From contig CAWIAX010000003.1 in NCBI GenBank assembly GCA_963834305.1, positions 558,001 to 622,000 of the forward strand: a stretch of DNA of 64,000 bases. The letters are read 5' to 3'. Positions 36,846 through 46,398 of the stretch are shown here, piece after piece. This DNA is from JACCXG01 sp963834305. Lineage in GTDB: Bacteria; Acidobacteriota; Vicinamibacteria; Vicinamibacterales; 2-12-FULL-66-21. A model generated the notes under the pieces. It ran no database searches, was not told where the DNA came from, and saw only the letters and a list, made by a program, of their open reading frames with translations. Position 1 is the first letter of the stretch. Each line of letters begins with the position of its first letter. A program made the position numbers and the translations under genes.

Positions 36846-38572
36846 ACGTGAGCGGCCCCGCCCGGCACGCGATCCTGCTCGCGGCCGTGGTGGCCGCGGC
36901 GGCGCTGGCGGGCAGCGCCCTGGACGCCACGCAGCCGCCGCCGGAGGCGGCGGAGCTCGTGCTCACCAACGGCAGGATCACCACGCTGGAGGAGCCGGCG
37001 GAGGTGGCGGCGCTGGCGGCGCGCGGCGGGCGCATCGTGGCGCTGGGCTCCGCCGCCGACATGAAGCGCTTCATCGGGCCGGGGACCGAGGTCCTCGACC
37101 TCGAGGGCCGCCGCGTCGTCCCCGGGTTCATCGAGGGGCACGGCCACTTCACCGGTGTCGGGCAGGCGCAGCTGCAGCTGCAGCTGATGACGGCGTCGAG
37201 CTGGGACGAGATCGTGCGGATGGTCGAGGCGGCAGCCAGGGCCGCACGCCCGGGGCAGTGGATCTACGGTCGCGGGTGGCACCAGGAGAAGTGGCGGACA
37301 CCGCTGGCGTCGAGCGTCGAAGGGTTCCCGACGCACCAGTCGCTCAGCCGCGTCTCGCCGGACAATCCCGTCCTGCTGACGCACGCCAGCGGCCACGCCA
37401 GCTTCGCGAACGCGAAAGCGATGGAGCTGTCGGACGTGATGGCGTCCACCCCGAACCCCCCCGGAGGCGACATCCTCAAGGACGCGGACGGCAACCCGAC
37501 CGGGCTCTTTCGCGAGACGGCGTCCCGCCTGATCCGGCGTGGCACTGGCGAACCGCCGGCCACGCCTGACGAGCAGCGGACGCGCGCGCGGCGCGTGCTC
37601 GAACTGGCGTCGCAGGAGGTCGTCGGGAAAGGGGTCACTTCGTTCCAGGATGCCGGCTCCAGCTTCGCCGATGTGGACCTGATGAAGACCATGATCGACG
37701 AGGGGCGGATTGCCAACCGCCTGTGGATCATGCTCGGGGCCAGCAACCAGGCCCTCGCCGTCAACCTGGCGAAGTACCGCACGATCGACTACGGCGGCGG
37801 CTTCCTCACCGTCCGCGCGATCAAGAAGTCGATCGACGGCGCCCTCGGCTCGCGCGGTGCCTGGCTGCTCGAGCCCTACGCCGACAAGCCTGGCGACACC
37901 GGGCACAACACGACGCCTGTCGCCGACATCCGCGAGGCCGCGCGGCTGGCGCTCGAACACGGCTACCAGCTCGCCGTCCACGCCATCGGCGATCGCGCCA
38001 ACCGCGAGACCCTCGACCTGTTCGAAGAGGCGTTCAGGGGGCGCGACGGCCGGGCGCTGCGCTGGCGGATCGAGCATGCGCAGCACCTGCATCCCGACGA
38101 CATTCCGCGATTCGGACGGCTGGGCGTGATTGCGTCGATGCAGGGCGTGCACTGCACCTCGGATGCGCCGTACGTGCTGGCCCGGCTGGGCGCGCGGCGC
38201 GCGGAGGACGGGGCCTACGTCTGGCAGAAGCTGATGCAGTCGGGAGCGGTGGTCAGCAACGGCACCGATGCGCCGGTCGAAGATGTCGATCCGCTGGCCA
38301 GCTTCTACGCCACGGTGAGCCGGCGGCTGCCCGACGGCACGGTGTTCCACGGCGGCCAGCGGATGTCGCGCCTCGAGGCGCTGAGGTCCTACACCATCAA
38401 CGCCGCGTACGCGGCGTTCGAAGAGGATGCGAAGGGGTCGTTGAAGGTGGGGAAACTGGCCGACCTGGTGGTGCTGTCGAGCGACATCCTGAACGTGCCG
38501 CTCGAGCAGCTTCCCGCCGCCAAGGTGCGCTACACCATCGTCGGCGGGAAGATCCGATACCGCGCGCAGTAG
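36842..38572 (+). CDS. YtcJ-like amidohydrolase (exported)
   Basis: The 576-residue protein has a signal-like N-terminus (HAILLAAVVAAAALAGSALDA), the composite domain start LVLTNGRITTLEEP, the GFIEGHGHF metal site, HAIGDRANR, RIEHAQHLHPDD and a C-terminal NGTDAPVEDVDPL with GSLKVGKLADLVVL, all typical of the YtcJ/amidohydrolase-3 group. It hydrolyses an amide or related bond of unknown substrate in the periplasm. The start is GTG 36842, overlapping the stop of the preceding gene (GTGA); another GTG follows two codons later. Confidence 0.85.
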   Translation: MNVSGPARHAILLAAVVAAAALAGSALDATQPPPEAAELVLTNGRITTLEEPAEVAALAARGGRIVALGSAADMKRFIGPGTEVLDLEGRRVVPGFIEGHGHFTGVGQAQLQLQLMTASSWDEIVRMVEAAARAARPGQWIYGRGWHQEKWRTPLASSVEGFPTHQSLSRVSPDNPVLLTHASGHASFANAKAMELSDVMASTPNPPGGDILKDADGNPTGLFRETASRLIRRGTGEPPATPDEQRTRARRVLELASQEVVGKGVTSFQDAGSSFADVDLMKTMIDEGRIANRLWIMLGASNQALAVNLAKYRTIDYGGGFLTVRAIKKSIDGALGSRGAWLLEPYADKPGDTGHNTTPVADIREAARLALEHGYQLAVHAIGDRANRETLDLFEEAFRGRDGRALRWRIEHAQHLHPDDIPRFGRLGVIASMQGVHCTSDAPYVLARLGARRAEDGAYVWQKLMQSGAVVSNGTDAPVEDVDPLASFYATVSRRLPDGTVFHGGQRMSRLEALRSYTINAAYAAFEEDAKGSLKVGKLADLVVLSSDILNVPLEQLPAAKVRYTIVGGKIRYRAQ

Positions 38573-38585
38573 GGAGCGGCCGGCC

Positions 38586-41500
38586 TCAGCGGCTGCCGAC
38601 CGTGCGCGCCCCGCGGTGCGCCTGCTGCTGCGGCGGCACCTTGCGGCGATACATGTCGAAGAAGCGGCTGGTGGCGCGGTGGAAGCGCTCGTTCAGCGCG
38701 CGGCCCGCCTCGCCAGGCACCGGGCCGAGCCGGCTCCACGACGCCTGCGCCTGACGCACCTCCTCCGCCATCGTCCGCCACTTGCTCTCTTCGCCGGCCC
38801 GGCCGCCAATCGTGTTGGAGGCAAGGGCTTCGCGCAGCATGTCGGCGAGCGCCTGCGAGGAATTCGACGGCGGCGGCGCGGCATCGGCCAGGAAGCCCTC
38901 GACGCGCGCGATCAGCTTCTCCATCTTCTGCCGGTTCGGCTCGATGTCGAGCTCGGTGCCGCGGAACGCGTCGGGGTGCGCCGCCAGCGTCCGCTCGAGC
39001 GCGCGCGACGAAGCGTGCGCTCAGCGGGTCGGCGCCCTGCCGGACGACGGGGGTGGACTGGTTCCAGCGGCTGCGGAGCGAGCGGACCTGCTCGAGCAGG
39101 GTGGCGGCGTCGCCGCCTTCGGCCACCGCCGTTCCTTCAGCCGGCGCGAGCGCCTCGAGCTCGGCGACCAGCGCTTCCCGGTCGGCCTGCTTCGATTCGA
39201 GCTCGATCTCGTCGCGCCGCTTGTAGCGGTCGAAGAACGTGTCGCAGGCGGTACGGAACCGCCCCCAGATGGCGTCGGACTTGTTGCGGCGGACCGGGCC
39301 GATGGCTTTCCAGTCCACCTGGAGCCGCCGGATCTCGGAGGCCGCCCTCTCCCAGTCCTTCGACGCGGCCAGCTCCTCGGCGCGGACGCAGAGCGCTTCC
39401 TTCTTGGCGAGGTTGGACGACCAGGTCTCCTTGCGCTCGGCGAGGTCGACGTTGCGCCGCGTGAAGAAGCGATCGCAGGCATCGCGGAATCGTTTCCAGG
39501 TCGCCTTCGTGTCCTGGCGCGGGGCCGGCCCGATCTGCTGCCACTCCGCCTGCAGCTTCTTGAGCTCGTCGGCGGTCTTGATCCAGTCGGTCGAATCGGC
39601 GAGCGCCTCGGCGCGCGCGATCAGCGCGAGCTTGAGGTCGAGGTTGCGCTTGCGGTCCTCGTTCCGCTGCGCGAAGAACTCCCGCAGCCGCGACTGGACG
39701 GGGTCGGCCGCCTGGCGGTAGCGGTGCCACAACGCTTGCGCCTGGGCGCGCGGCGCTTCGGCGACCGTCTTCCAGCGCTCCTGGATGTCGTGCAGCTCGC
39801 GCGCGGCATGTTCGAGGTCTTCGTCCTTGACCTGAGCCGGGGCCGGCGCGTCAGCCTCGGACGCCTGCGCGGCGTCAGGCGCCGCCGGCTCCGTGCCCGG
39901 CTCAGCGCCCGGCGCCACGGCCGCCGCCGGCTCGGCAGCGGGGGGGGTGGCAGCAGCCGGCGCGAAGTACTTCACGCGCAGCGCCTCGGCCCGGGCAATG
40001 AGCTCTTCCTGGACCGCGGCGTTGGCGAAGCGCTTCCACTCGTCCATCTCGCGCAGGTCGTGCAGCTTGGGACCGACCACGGCGGTGGCCGCCTTGAGGC
40101 GCTCGGCGAGGGCGTGCTGTTCGCGCTCGTCGACCGGCGGCAGCGCCTCGAGCGCGGCCCGCAAATCGCGCACCAGGCGATCGGCCTCGCGAAGGGTCAG
40201 GTCCTCCGCGGCACTCCGCTTCTCGGCGCGTTCGATCAGCTGCTCGACGCGGGCGACGTGCTGCCGCCGGCTGCGCTCGGCGGCAGCGGCCCGTTCGTCG
40301 GCGCGCTGCCGGACACGGCCGGCGGCCTCCTGGTACTTCTGCTCGATCGCCTCGTCCAGCTCGCCGTCTTCGACGCGGCCGCGCAGCGCGGTCCACTCGG
40401 CGGTGGCGGTGTCCCACGCCGCGGTGTCGAGCGGCTCGCTGCCCGACAGGCGCGCCATCTCGTCCGCGAGTGCGGTGAGCCGCGCGATCGTCTGTTCGCG
40501 GTCGAGCCGGTTCTGGTGGCGACGCTCCGCCCGCGCGCAGGCGTCCTCGAACCGGGCACGCGCCGCGGCCGCTTCCGGGCTGTCGTCGTCCGATGCGAGC
40601 CCCTCCCACTCCGCACGCGCGCTGGCCACCTGGTCGAGCAGGTCGTCGCCGCGGCAGGCATCGAGGCGGTCGGCAATCTCCGATTGCCGGTCACGCCGCG
40701 CCGCGCGTTCGGCCTCGACAGCCCGCCGCTCGGCCTCGACGCGCTGGTGTTCGGCCACCGCCGCCCGCGCGCGCTCGGCGGCCGACGTGAAGCGCGCCGC
40801 CGTATCGGCATCGAGCTCGAAGGCCTCGCCGGAGGCCAGGCTGGTCCACTCCGCCTCCGCCTCGGCGAGCTCGCGAGCGGCATGCCCCGACCCCGACGCC
40901 GACGCGAGGGCCTCGACGCGGGCCACGAGCCCCGCGACCTGCTGTTGCCATGTCTCGAGCGCGATCCGGCGTGCCGTCTCCGCTTCTTCCATTGCCTGCA
41001 TCATCGACCGCGCTTTCTTGCCAACAGACTTGTTCCTGGCCCGCGTGCCAACCGTGTCCAGCATCTCCCGCAGCTCGCCCGGCTCGGTCAGCTCGACCGT
41101 GCGCTCGAGGGCGGCGATGCCGGCCTCCTTGTGTTCCGTCTTGAGGGCTACCGCCAGCAGCTCCGCACGGTCGGCAATCCGCGCGACCGCCTCGAACGCC
41201 GTCTGCCCATGCGCGGCGTTCCGCGCGACGCTCCCGAGCGCCTTCACGTCGTGGACCCGCCCGAGCGCCGCGGTCCGCACCGTGTCGTGCGGCGACTGGC
41301 GGGCCACCATCGCGAGCTGCCGCCTGTCGTCCAGCCCTTCGAGGGCGAGCGCCGCGTCGCCGTCCGAGGCCGCCGGCGCCGAGGCGATCGCCACGAGACG
41401 CTCGCTCACCTCACGACGGAGATCCGCATCGGTTTCGGACCGGACGAGCCGCACCAGATCCACGGGAGAGGACAGCCGGCCGGCTGCCGCCCGGCGCACC

Positions 41501-41646
41501 CGCACGTCTTCGTCCTCGAGCGCCAGCTCCACGATGACCGCGTCGTGCTCCTCGTCGTCCGGGATCTCGGGGACGGCAGCCGCACGAACCGCGGCATCGG
41601 CGTGTTTCCATCGGGGTTGCGGTTTGAAACGGTCCAGAAAAGACAT
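38586..41646 (-). CDS. Giant DUF349 repeat protein with HEAT-like N-terminus, one frame break
   Basis: After repair of one extra base near 39003 the protein is about 1019 residues. The N-terminus (about 15-200) holds HEAT-like alpha repeats (LALEDEDVRVRRAAAGRLSS, DTVRTAALGRVHDVKALGS). The rest is coiled coil and several DUF349 units with the family pattern W-x-x-I/A-G-P-x-P-R...W-x-R-F (WQQIGPAPRQDTKATWKRFRDACDRFF and three or four more). A Pro/Ala-rich linker lies near the centre. DUF349 proteins are poorly characterised; ribosome- or RNA-associated roles have been suggested for some. It is cytoplasmic, has no obvious operon partner, and is convergent with the YtcJ gene. Confidence 0.78.
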
Positions 41647-41992
41647 GCGCGAGCTGCCAGCCATCCGTTCAGCCGTCGTTAGAGTCCCCGGTGAGCCAGG
41701 CCGCGTTCCGCCCGCGGCCGTGGCGACAGTGCTCGTGCCACAGTCCGCTCGACACGGGCGCCCCATCGCGAAGAGACGTTATGCCGAGCGACTCGCAAAA
41801 TGTCTGCCGCCGTCAGGAAGCCGGGCTGTCCCCCCAACTCGTTGTGAACTCACGCCAATCGGCGCAGGTCCTGGCCTGTGAAGGACGCCGCGATCCATCC
41901 GGTTGAATCGCCCGGGGGAGCGCCGGATCTCACAGCGGGGTGAAATTCCCCGCCGGCTGCGCAGGGCACCCCACTGATAGGATGTAGGAGGT
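41647..41992. other. 345-nt gene-free region with a GGGGTGAAATTCCCC hairpin
   Basis: No coding frame here looks real. The region separates the divergent DUF349 and cyclophilin genes. Near the cyclophilin end is a perfect 6-bp stem GCGGGG/CCCCGC with loop TGAAATT (41935-41953), followed by CGGC. The stretch GGGTGAAATTCCC...CCGGC resembles the conserved P2 part of the FMN (RFN) riboswitch, but the remaining RFN elements are absent before the start codon and the next gene is not a flavin gene. It may be an unrelated leader hairpin or an unrecognised RNA. Confidence 0.4.
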
Positions 41993-42592
41993 ATGACGCT
42001 GTTGACGTTCGCGACGTTTCTGCTGGTTCTTCCGCTGCTGCAAGCCCCCGCACCTGCCCCGGCGCCCCTCCCGCAGCCCGCGCCCGGCAACCCGGTCGTC
42101 GTGATCTCCACGTCGATGGGCGATATCGTGGCGGAGCTGTACAAGGACCGGGCCCCGGTCTCGACCGAAAACTTCCTCTCCTACGTGGCGGACGGCTTCT
42201 ACGCGGGAACCATTTTTCACCGGGTCATGCCCGGGTTCATGATCCAAGGGGGTGGATTCACCACCGACCTCGTGGAGAAAACCACCCGTCCCCCTATACG
42301 CAGCGAAGCGACAAATGGATTGTCCAACGTCCGCGGCACCCTGGCCATGGCCCGGACGATGTCCCTCCGGAGCGCGACTTCGCAGTTCTACATCAACGTT
42401 GCCGACAACCGGGCGAAGCTCGATCACCGCGGCTATTCGCCCGGGGACTTCGGCTACGCCGTGTTCGGGCGCGTGCTGGAGGGACTGGACGTCGCCGACC
42501 GGATCGCGGCCGTCAAGACCCGGGTGTCCGGGCCGCACGACGACCTGCCGGTCGAGCCCGTGGTGATCAAGGGCATACGCGTGCGGCGGTAA
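41993..42592 (+). CDS. Cyclophilin-type peptidyl-prolyl isomerase (exported)
   Basis: The 199-residue protein has a signal peptide, an Ala/Pro linker and a cyclophilin domain with STSMGDIVAELYKDRAPVST, the catalytic arginine in FHRVMPGFMIQGG, and SQFYINVADN. It speeds prolyl cis-trans isomerisation in the periplasm. A perfect AGGAGGT ends at 41992, leaving no spacer to ATG 41993. TTG at 42002 would be at normal spacing and still give an intact signal peptide, so the true start may be three codons in. A TetA-like MFS gene follows after 12 nt. Confidence 0.87.
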   Translation: MTLLTFATFLLVLPLLQAPAPAPAPLPQPAPGNPVVVISTSMGDIVAELYKDRAPVSTENFLSYVADGFYAGTIFHRVMPGFMIQGGGFTTDLVEKTTRPPIRSEATNGLSNVRGTLAMARTMSLRSATSQFYINVADNRAKLDHRGYSPGDFGYAVFGRVLEGLDVADRIAAVKTRVSGPHDDLPVEPVVIKGIRVRR

Positions 42593-42604
42593 GCGGCGCC
42601 GCGC

Positions 42605-43777
42605 ATGTCCAGACCACTGCTGGTAATTTTCCTTACGATCTTCGTCAACCTCGTCGGCTTCGGCATCATCATCCCGCTGCTGCCGTTCTACGCGGAGACC
42701 TTCGGCGCGTCCCCCACGGTCATCGGGCTGCTCTTTGCGTCCTTCTCCATCAGCCAGCTCGTGGCCTCCCCGGTGCTCGGCGAGCTGTCGGACCGCTGGG
42801 GGCGCCGCCCCGTCCTGCTCGTCAGCCTCGTCGGCACCGTCATCAGCTTCCTGATGCTCGCCGTCGCCCAGAGCCTGACCATGCTGTTTGCCGCCCGGAT
42901 CGTCGACGGGCTGTCCGGCGGCAACATCACCACCGCGCGCGCCTACATCGCCGACATCACCACCCCCGAGAATCGTGCCCGGGCGTTCGGCGTCCTGGGC
43001 GCCGCTTTCGGGCTCGGGTTCGTGGTCGGCCCCGCGCTCGGCGCCGCGTTTGCCCACATCAGCTACACCGCGCCGATCTGGGCGGCGGCCGCCATCACCG
43101 TCGTGGCCACGGTGTTCGCCTGGGTCTGGCTGCCGGAAACCGTCCACAAGGCCCACGCCGGCGGCACGCCGTGGAAAGCGCTCCGCGACCTGAGCGCCCG
43201 GCCCGGCCTCCGGCTGCTGCTCAGCATCGACTTCGTCTACTGGATGGCGTTTGCGGTCTACCAGACCACGTTCGCGCTGTTCGGCGCCCGGCGCTTCGGG
43301 TTCGACGTCACGCACATCGGTTACCTGTTGACCGCGTTCGGCGCCCTGGGCGTCATCGTGCAGGGGGGCCTGGTCGGGCCGATCGTCAAGACCTTCGGCA
43401 GCAGGCGCACGCTGCTGGCTGGCCTGGCGTTCGCGGCGATCGGCTGGGGGGGAAGCGCGCTGACCTACAGCGTGCCGGTCTTTGTGGCCATGCTCGTTCC
43501 GGCCGCGATTGGCATCGGGCTGTGCAATGCGACCCTCTCCGCGCTCGTCAGCACCGCCGCCAGCCCGCACGAGCAGGGCCGCGTGCAGGGTGCGGCGGGC
43601 GCCCTCGAGAGCCTGGGACGGACGATGGGGCCGGTGTGGGGGAATGCCGTGCTGGAAGATGTCGGCGAAGGCGCAGCCTTTGGCGCCGCCGCCACCCTCC
43701 TCGTCGGCGCGATGGCCATGACGTCGCGCTACCACCCGGCCGATGCGGTGAAAGCCCCTCCTGCCGCCTCAGGCTGA
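42605..43777 (+). CDS. TetA-like MFS drug/H+ antiporter
   Basis: The 390-residue, 12-helix protein resembles the TCR/TetA subfamily: first helix VIFLTIFVNLVGFGIIIPLLPFY, motif A GELSDRWGRRPVLL between helices 2 and 3, then LSGGNITTARAYIADIT and the motif-C-like GAAFGLGFVVGPALGA that marks exporters. The drug or metabolite exported is unknown; tetracycline specificity should not be assumed. It probably shares a transcript with the upstream cyclophilin. Its 3' end overlaps the convergent pepF gene by 9 nt. Confidence 0.88.
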   Translation: MSRPLLVIFLTIFVNLVGFGIIIPLLPFYAETFGASPTVIGLLFASFSISQLVASPVLGELSDRWGRRPVLLVSLVGTVISFLMLAVAQSLTMLFAARIVDGLSGGNITTARAYIADITTPENRARAFGVLGAAFGLGFVVGPALGAAFAHISYTAPIWAAAAITVVATVFAWVWLPETVHKAHAGGTPWKALRDLSARPGLRLLLSIDFVYWMAFAVYQTTFALFGARRFGFDVTHIGYLLTAFGALGVIVQGGLVGPIVKTFGSRRTLLAGLAFAAIGWGGSALTYSVPVFVAMLVPAAIGIGLCNATLSALVSTAASPHEQGRVQGAAGALESLGRTMGPVWGNAVLEDVGEGAAFGAAATLLVGAMAMTSRYHPADAVKAPPAASG

Positions 43778-45646
43778 CGCCGTCACGCCGAGCTCGGCCT
43801 CGAGCCGCGTGACCAGATCGTCCAGCTGGCTCACGACCGCCTGCACCGTGTCCGGCTGGCTCAGGTCCACCCCCGCCTTCTTCAACAGGTTCATCGGATA
43901 GTCGCTGCCGCCCGCGCGCAGCAGATCCAGGTAGCGGACGCGCGCCTCTTCCTGGGCCTCCGGGCTGCCCTGCAGAATCTCGCGCGCCAGCCGCGCCGCC
44001 GACGCAAAGCAGGTGGCGTACTGGTAGACGTAGTACGGCGAGTTGTAGAAGTGCGGGATGCGCGCCCACGTCAGGCCGGTCAGCGGGTTCAGATCGACGG
44101 CGTCGCCATAGTAGTCGGTGAGCAGCTCCGTGTACATCGCCGTCAGCACCTCGGCGGTGATCGGCAGATCCCCCTCGACCAGGCGATGGGCCCGCAGCTC
44201 GTAGTCCGCGAACATCACCTGCGTATAGAACGTCCCGGCGATGTTGTCGATGGCGTGCTGCAGCAGCACGATGCGCTCGACCGGATCGGCCGAGTGCTCG
44301 AGCATGTCTTCGAGCAGCAGCGCCTCGCTCAGCGTGGACGGCACTTCCGCCACGAAGATCGTGTAGCTCGAATAGATGAACGGCTGCGTCTCGTGCGACA
44401 GGATGGTGTGCATCGAATGCCCCATCTCGTGCGCCAGCGTGAACACGTCGTCCATCGTGTCGGTGTAGTTCAGCAGCATGTAGGGATGCGTGCCGTAGAC
44501 CGGCGCCGAGTAGGCGCCCGACCGCTTCCCGTCGTTCTCGTAGACGTCGATCCAGGCGCCGGTGAACCCCGCCCGCGTCTGCGCCTGATACGCCGGGCCG
44601 AGCGGCGCCACCGAGTGGACGATGCGGTCGAGCACGTCTTCGTAGTGGTACTTCTTGTCGAAGGTCACGAGCGGAATCGAGAAGTCGTAGACCTGATAGG
44701 TCGGCACGCCCAGCGTCTTGCGCCGCAGGCGGTGATAGCGCCGCAGCGGCTCCACCCCGGCTCGCGTCGAGGCAATCAGGTTCTCGACGACCGAGGTCGG
44801 GATGTTGTCGCCGTGCAGGGCGGCCTCGAGCGTGCTCGCGTAGCCGCGGGCGCGCGCATGGAACCAGTCGCGCTGGCACACCGCGTTGTACAGCGTGGCG
44901 TAGGTGTTGAGGCTCGACTGATAGGTGGAGTGGAGCGCCTCGAACGCCCGGGCGCGGTCGGCCTGCTCGCGGCGCGTCGCCAGGATGGCGCGGTACTGGC
45001 CGTAGGACACGACGATCTCCTCGCCCGTGGACAAGGTGATGGTCGGGAAGGTCACGTCGGCCGTCGAGAGCGCGAAATACGCCTCGTTCGGCGCGCCCGA
45101 GAGCCGGCTGGAGAGCGACATGAGCCGCTCGCCCTTCTCGTCGAGCACGTGTTCCTGCTGGCGGTAGAGATCCTCGATGGCAAAGGCGTAGAGCCGCAGG
45201 TCGGGGGTGGCGTCGAGCCACCCGCGGACGGTCTCGAGCGGGATGCCGAGCAGCTCCGGGTTGAACCACGACTCCGCCTGCTTCCAGCGCGCGAACAGGA
45301 TCTGGACCTGCTGGCGCCGGGCGTTGACGGTATTGTCGCGCTGGTCCTCGTCGTAGCGCAGCGACGGGAAGTACCAGACGCGATAGGCGAGCTGGCCGAG
45401 CTGCTCGGACAGGCGGAAGGCCTCGAGCAGGCGCGCCGGCCCCTGCGCCAGCGTGCCCTGGAGCGCCGCGTACTGGTCGATACCGCTCTCGAGCTTCTTG
45501 TAGGCGGCTTCCCACTCCTCCCAGCTGCGGAAGATGTCGTCGAGGTTCCACTTGAACCGATCGGGGATCTCCGCGCGCGTGCGCCGGCGCGTCTCCGGTT
45601 GCGGGACGGCGGCGTCAGGCGGCTCGAACAGCTCGGCGGTACGCAT
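43769..45646 (-). CDS. pepF: Oligoendopeptidase F (M3 family)
   Basis: The 625-residue cytoplasmic metallopeptidase has the M3 zinc site HEMGH at His406 (LAHEMGHSMHT), the Glu ligand in FVAEVPSTLSEALL, and the C-terminal YQYATCFASAARLAREIL segment with the substrate-binding tyrosines (YYVYQYAT). The length and domain order match PepF, which cleaves peptides of roughly 7-17 residues. The start is ATG 45646, before DxxxPQPETRRRTRAE-type leader residues. It is convergent with the MFS gene and followed upstream by an alpha/beta hydrolase on the same strand. Confidence 0.92.
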   Translation of the reverse strand: MRTAELFEPPDAAVPQPETRRRTRAEIPDRFKWNLDDIFRSWEEWEAAYKKLESGIDQYAALQGTLAQGPARLLEAFRLSEQLGQLAYRVWYFPSLRYDEDQRDNTVNARRQQVQILFARWKQAESWFNPELLGIPLETVRGWLDATPDLRLYAFAIEDLYRQQEHVLDEKGERLMSLSSRLSGAPNEAYFALSTADVTFPTITLSTGEEIVVSYGQYRAILATRREQADRARAFEALHSTYQSSLNTYATLYNAVCQRDWFHARARGYASTLEAALHGDNIPTSVVENLIASTRAGVEPLRRYHRLRRKTLGVPTYQVYDFSIPLVTFDKKYHYEDVLDRIVHSVAPLGPAYQAQTRAGFTGAWIDVYENDGKRSGAYSAPVYGTHPYMLLNYTDTMDDVFTLAHEMGHSMHTILSHETQPFIYSSYTIFVAEVPSTLSEALLLEDMLEHSADPVERIVLLQHAIDNIAGTFYTQVMFADYELRAHRLVEGDLPITAEVLTAMYTELLTDYYGDAVDLNPLTGLTWARIPHFYNSPYYVYQYATCFASAARLAREILQGSPEAQEEARVRYLDLLRAGGSDYPMNLLKKAGVDLSQPDTVQAVVSQLDDLVTRLEAELGVTASA

Positions 45647-45704
45647 GGGATCAACTATACCAATCGGGCCGCGGCCTCTCCCGGGACGCCGGGGCGGGCC
45701 CGCC

Positions 45705-46367
45705 TCAGGCCGGCGGCGCGCCCCCCGGGTCCGGCACCGCGGACAGGACGCCGTCCATCCAGCGACGCACGACGTCGAGAATCTGCGCCAGGACCTCGTC
45801 CGGCTTCGGCGCGCCGCGCCCGGCCACCTTGAACGAGTGATCGCCGCCGGCGATCTCGTGGACGCTGGCCCGGTGCAGCCGCGGCAGCAGCGCGCGAATC
45901 TCGTCGGCGGTCCCGAACGCGTCGCGCGCGCCCTGGACGAAGAGCATGGGCTCGCGAATGGCCGGCAGGTGCGCGTCGCGCCGCACGTCGGGCTTCCCCG
46001 GCGGATGGAGCGGATAGCCGAGGAAGATCAGTCCGGCCACGCCGTCGCAGCCCTGCGCCGCCACCTGGGACGCGATGCGCCCGCCCATCGACTTGCCGCC
46101 GATGAAGAGCGGCAGCCCGGCCGCGTGCTCGCGGGCGGCCTCGATGGCGTCGCGCCAGCAGCGCTCGAGCACGTCAGCGCGGTCCGGCACCCGCCGCCCG
46201 GCGGTGATGTATGGGAAGTCGAACGTGGCCGCCGTGACCCCGCGCGCGGCAAGTCCGGTCGCCGTTCGTACCAGGAACGGGCTGTCCTGTCCCGCCCCGG
46301 CGCCATGTCCCACCACCAGCACAGCCGACGCGGTATCCCCGCTGTAGTATTTCAAAGGCATTTTCAT
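45705..46367 (-). CDS. Alpha/beta hydrolase (KANL3/Tex30-like dienelactone-hydrolase fold)
   Basis: The 220-residue protein is a compact alpha/beta hydrolase: VLVVGHGAGAGQDSPF for the oxyanion region, nucleophile elbow GGKSMGGR, acid in QGARDAFG and histidine in GGDHSF, in the right order and spacing. This matches the small hydrolase group that includes KANL3/Tex30 homologues, whose substrates are unknown. ATG 46367 is chosen over a longer frame because the conserved strand begins shortly after. Its start is 31 nt from the divergent aminopeptidase start, so both promoters must overlap. Confidence 0.8.
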   Translation of the reverse strand: MKMPLKYYSGDTASAVLVVGHGAGAGQDSPFLVRTATGLAARGVTAATFDFPYITAGRRVPDRADVLERCWRDAIEAAREHAAGLPLFIGGKSMGGRIASQVAAQGCDGVAGLIFLGYPLHPPGKPDVRRDAHLPAIREPMLFVQGARDAFGTADEIRALLPRLHRASVHEIAGGDHSFKVAGRGAPKPDEVLAQILDVVRRWMDGVLSAVPDPGGAPPA

Positions 46368-46398
46368 GGGCGCCGTCCGGTGCGGCGCGAGGTGCAGC

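Noticed and set aside
38782..41682. Plus-strand open frame of about 966 codons opposite the DUF349 gene
   Set aside because: It is Arg/Gly/Leu-rich antisense with no domain pattern, while the minus strand shows clear DUF349 repeats.
41820..41880. Cobalamin riboswitch suggested by GGCTGTCCCCCCAACTC and nearby GC palindromes
   Set aside because: The B12-box and flanking conserved elements are absent or out of order, and the downstream gene has no cobalamin link.
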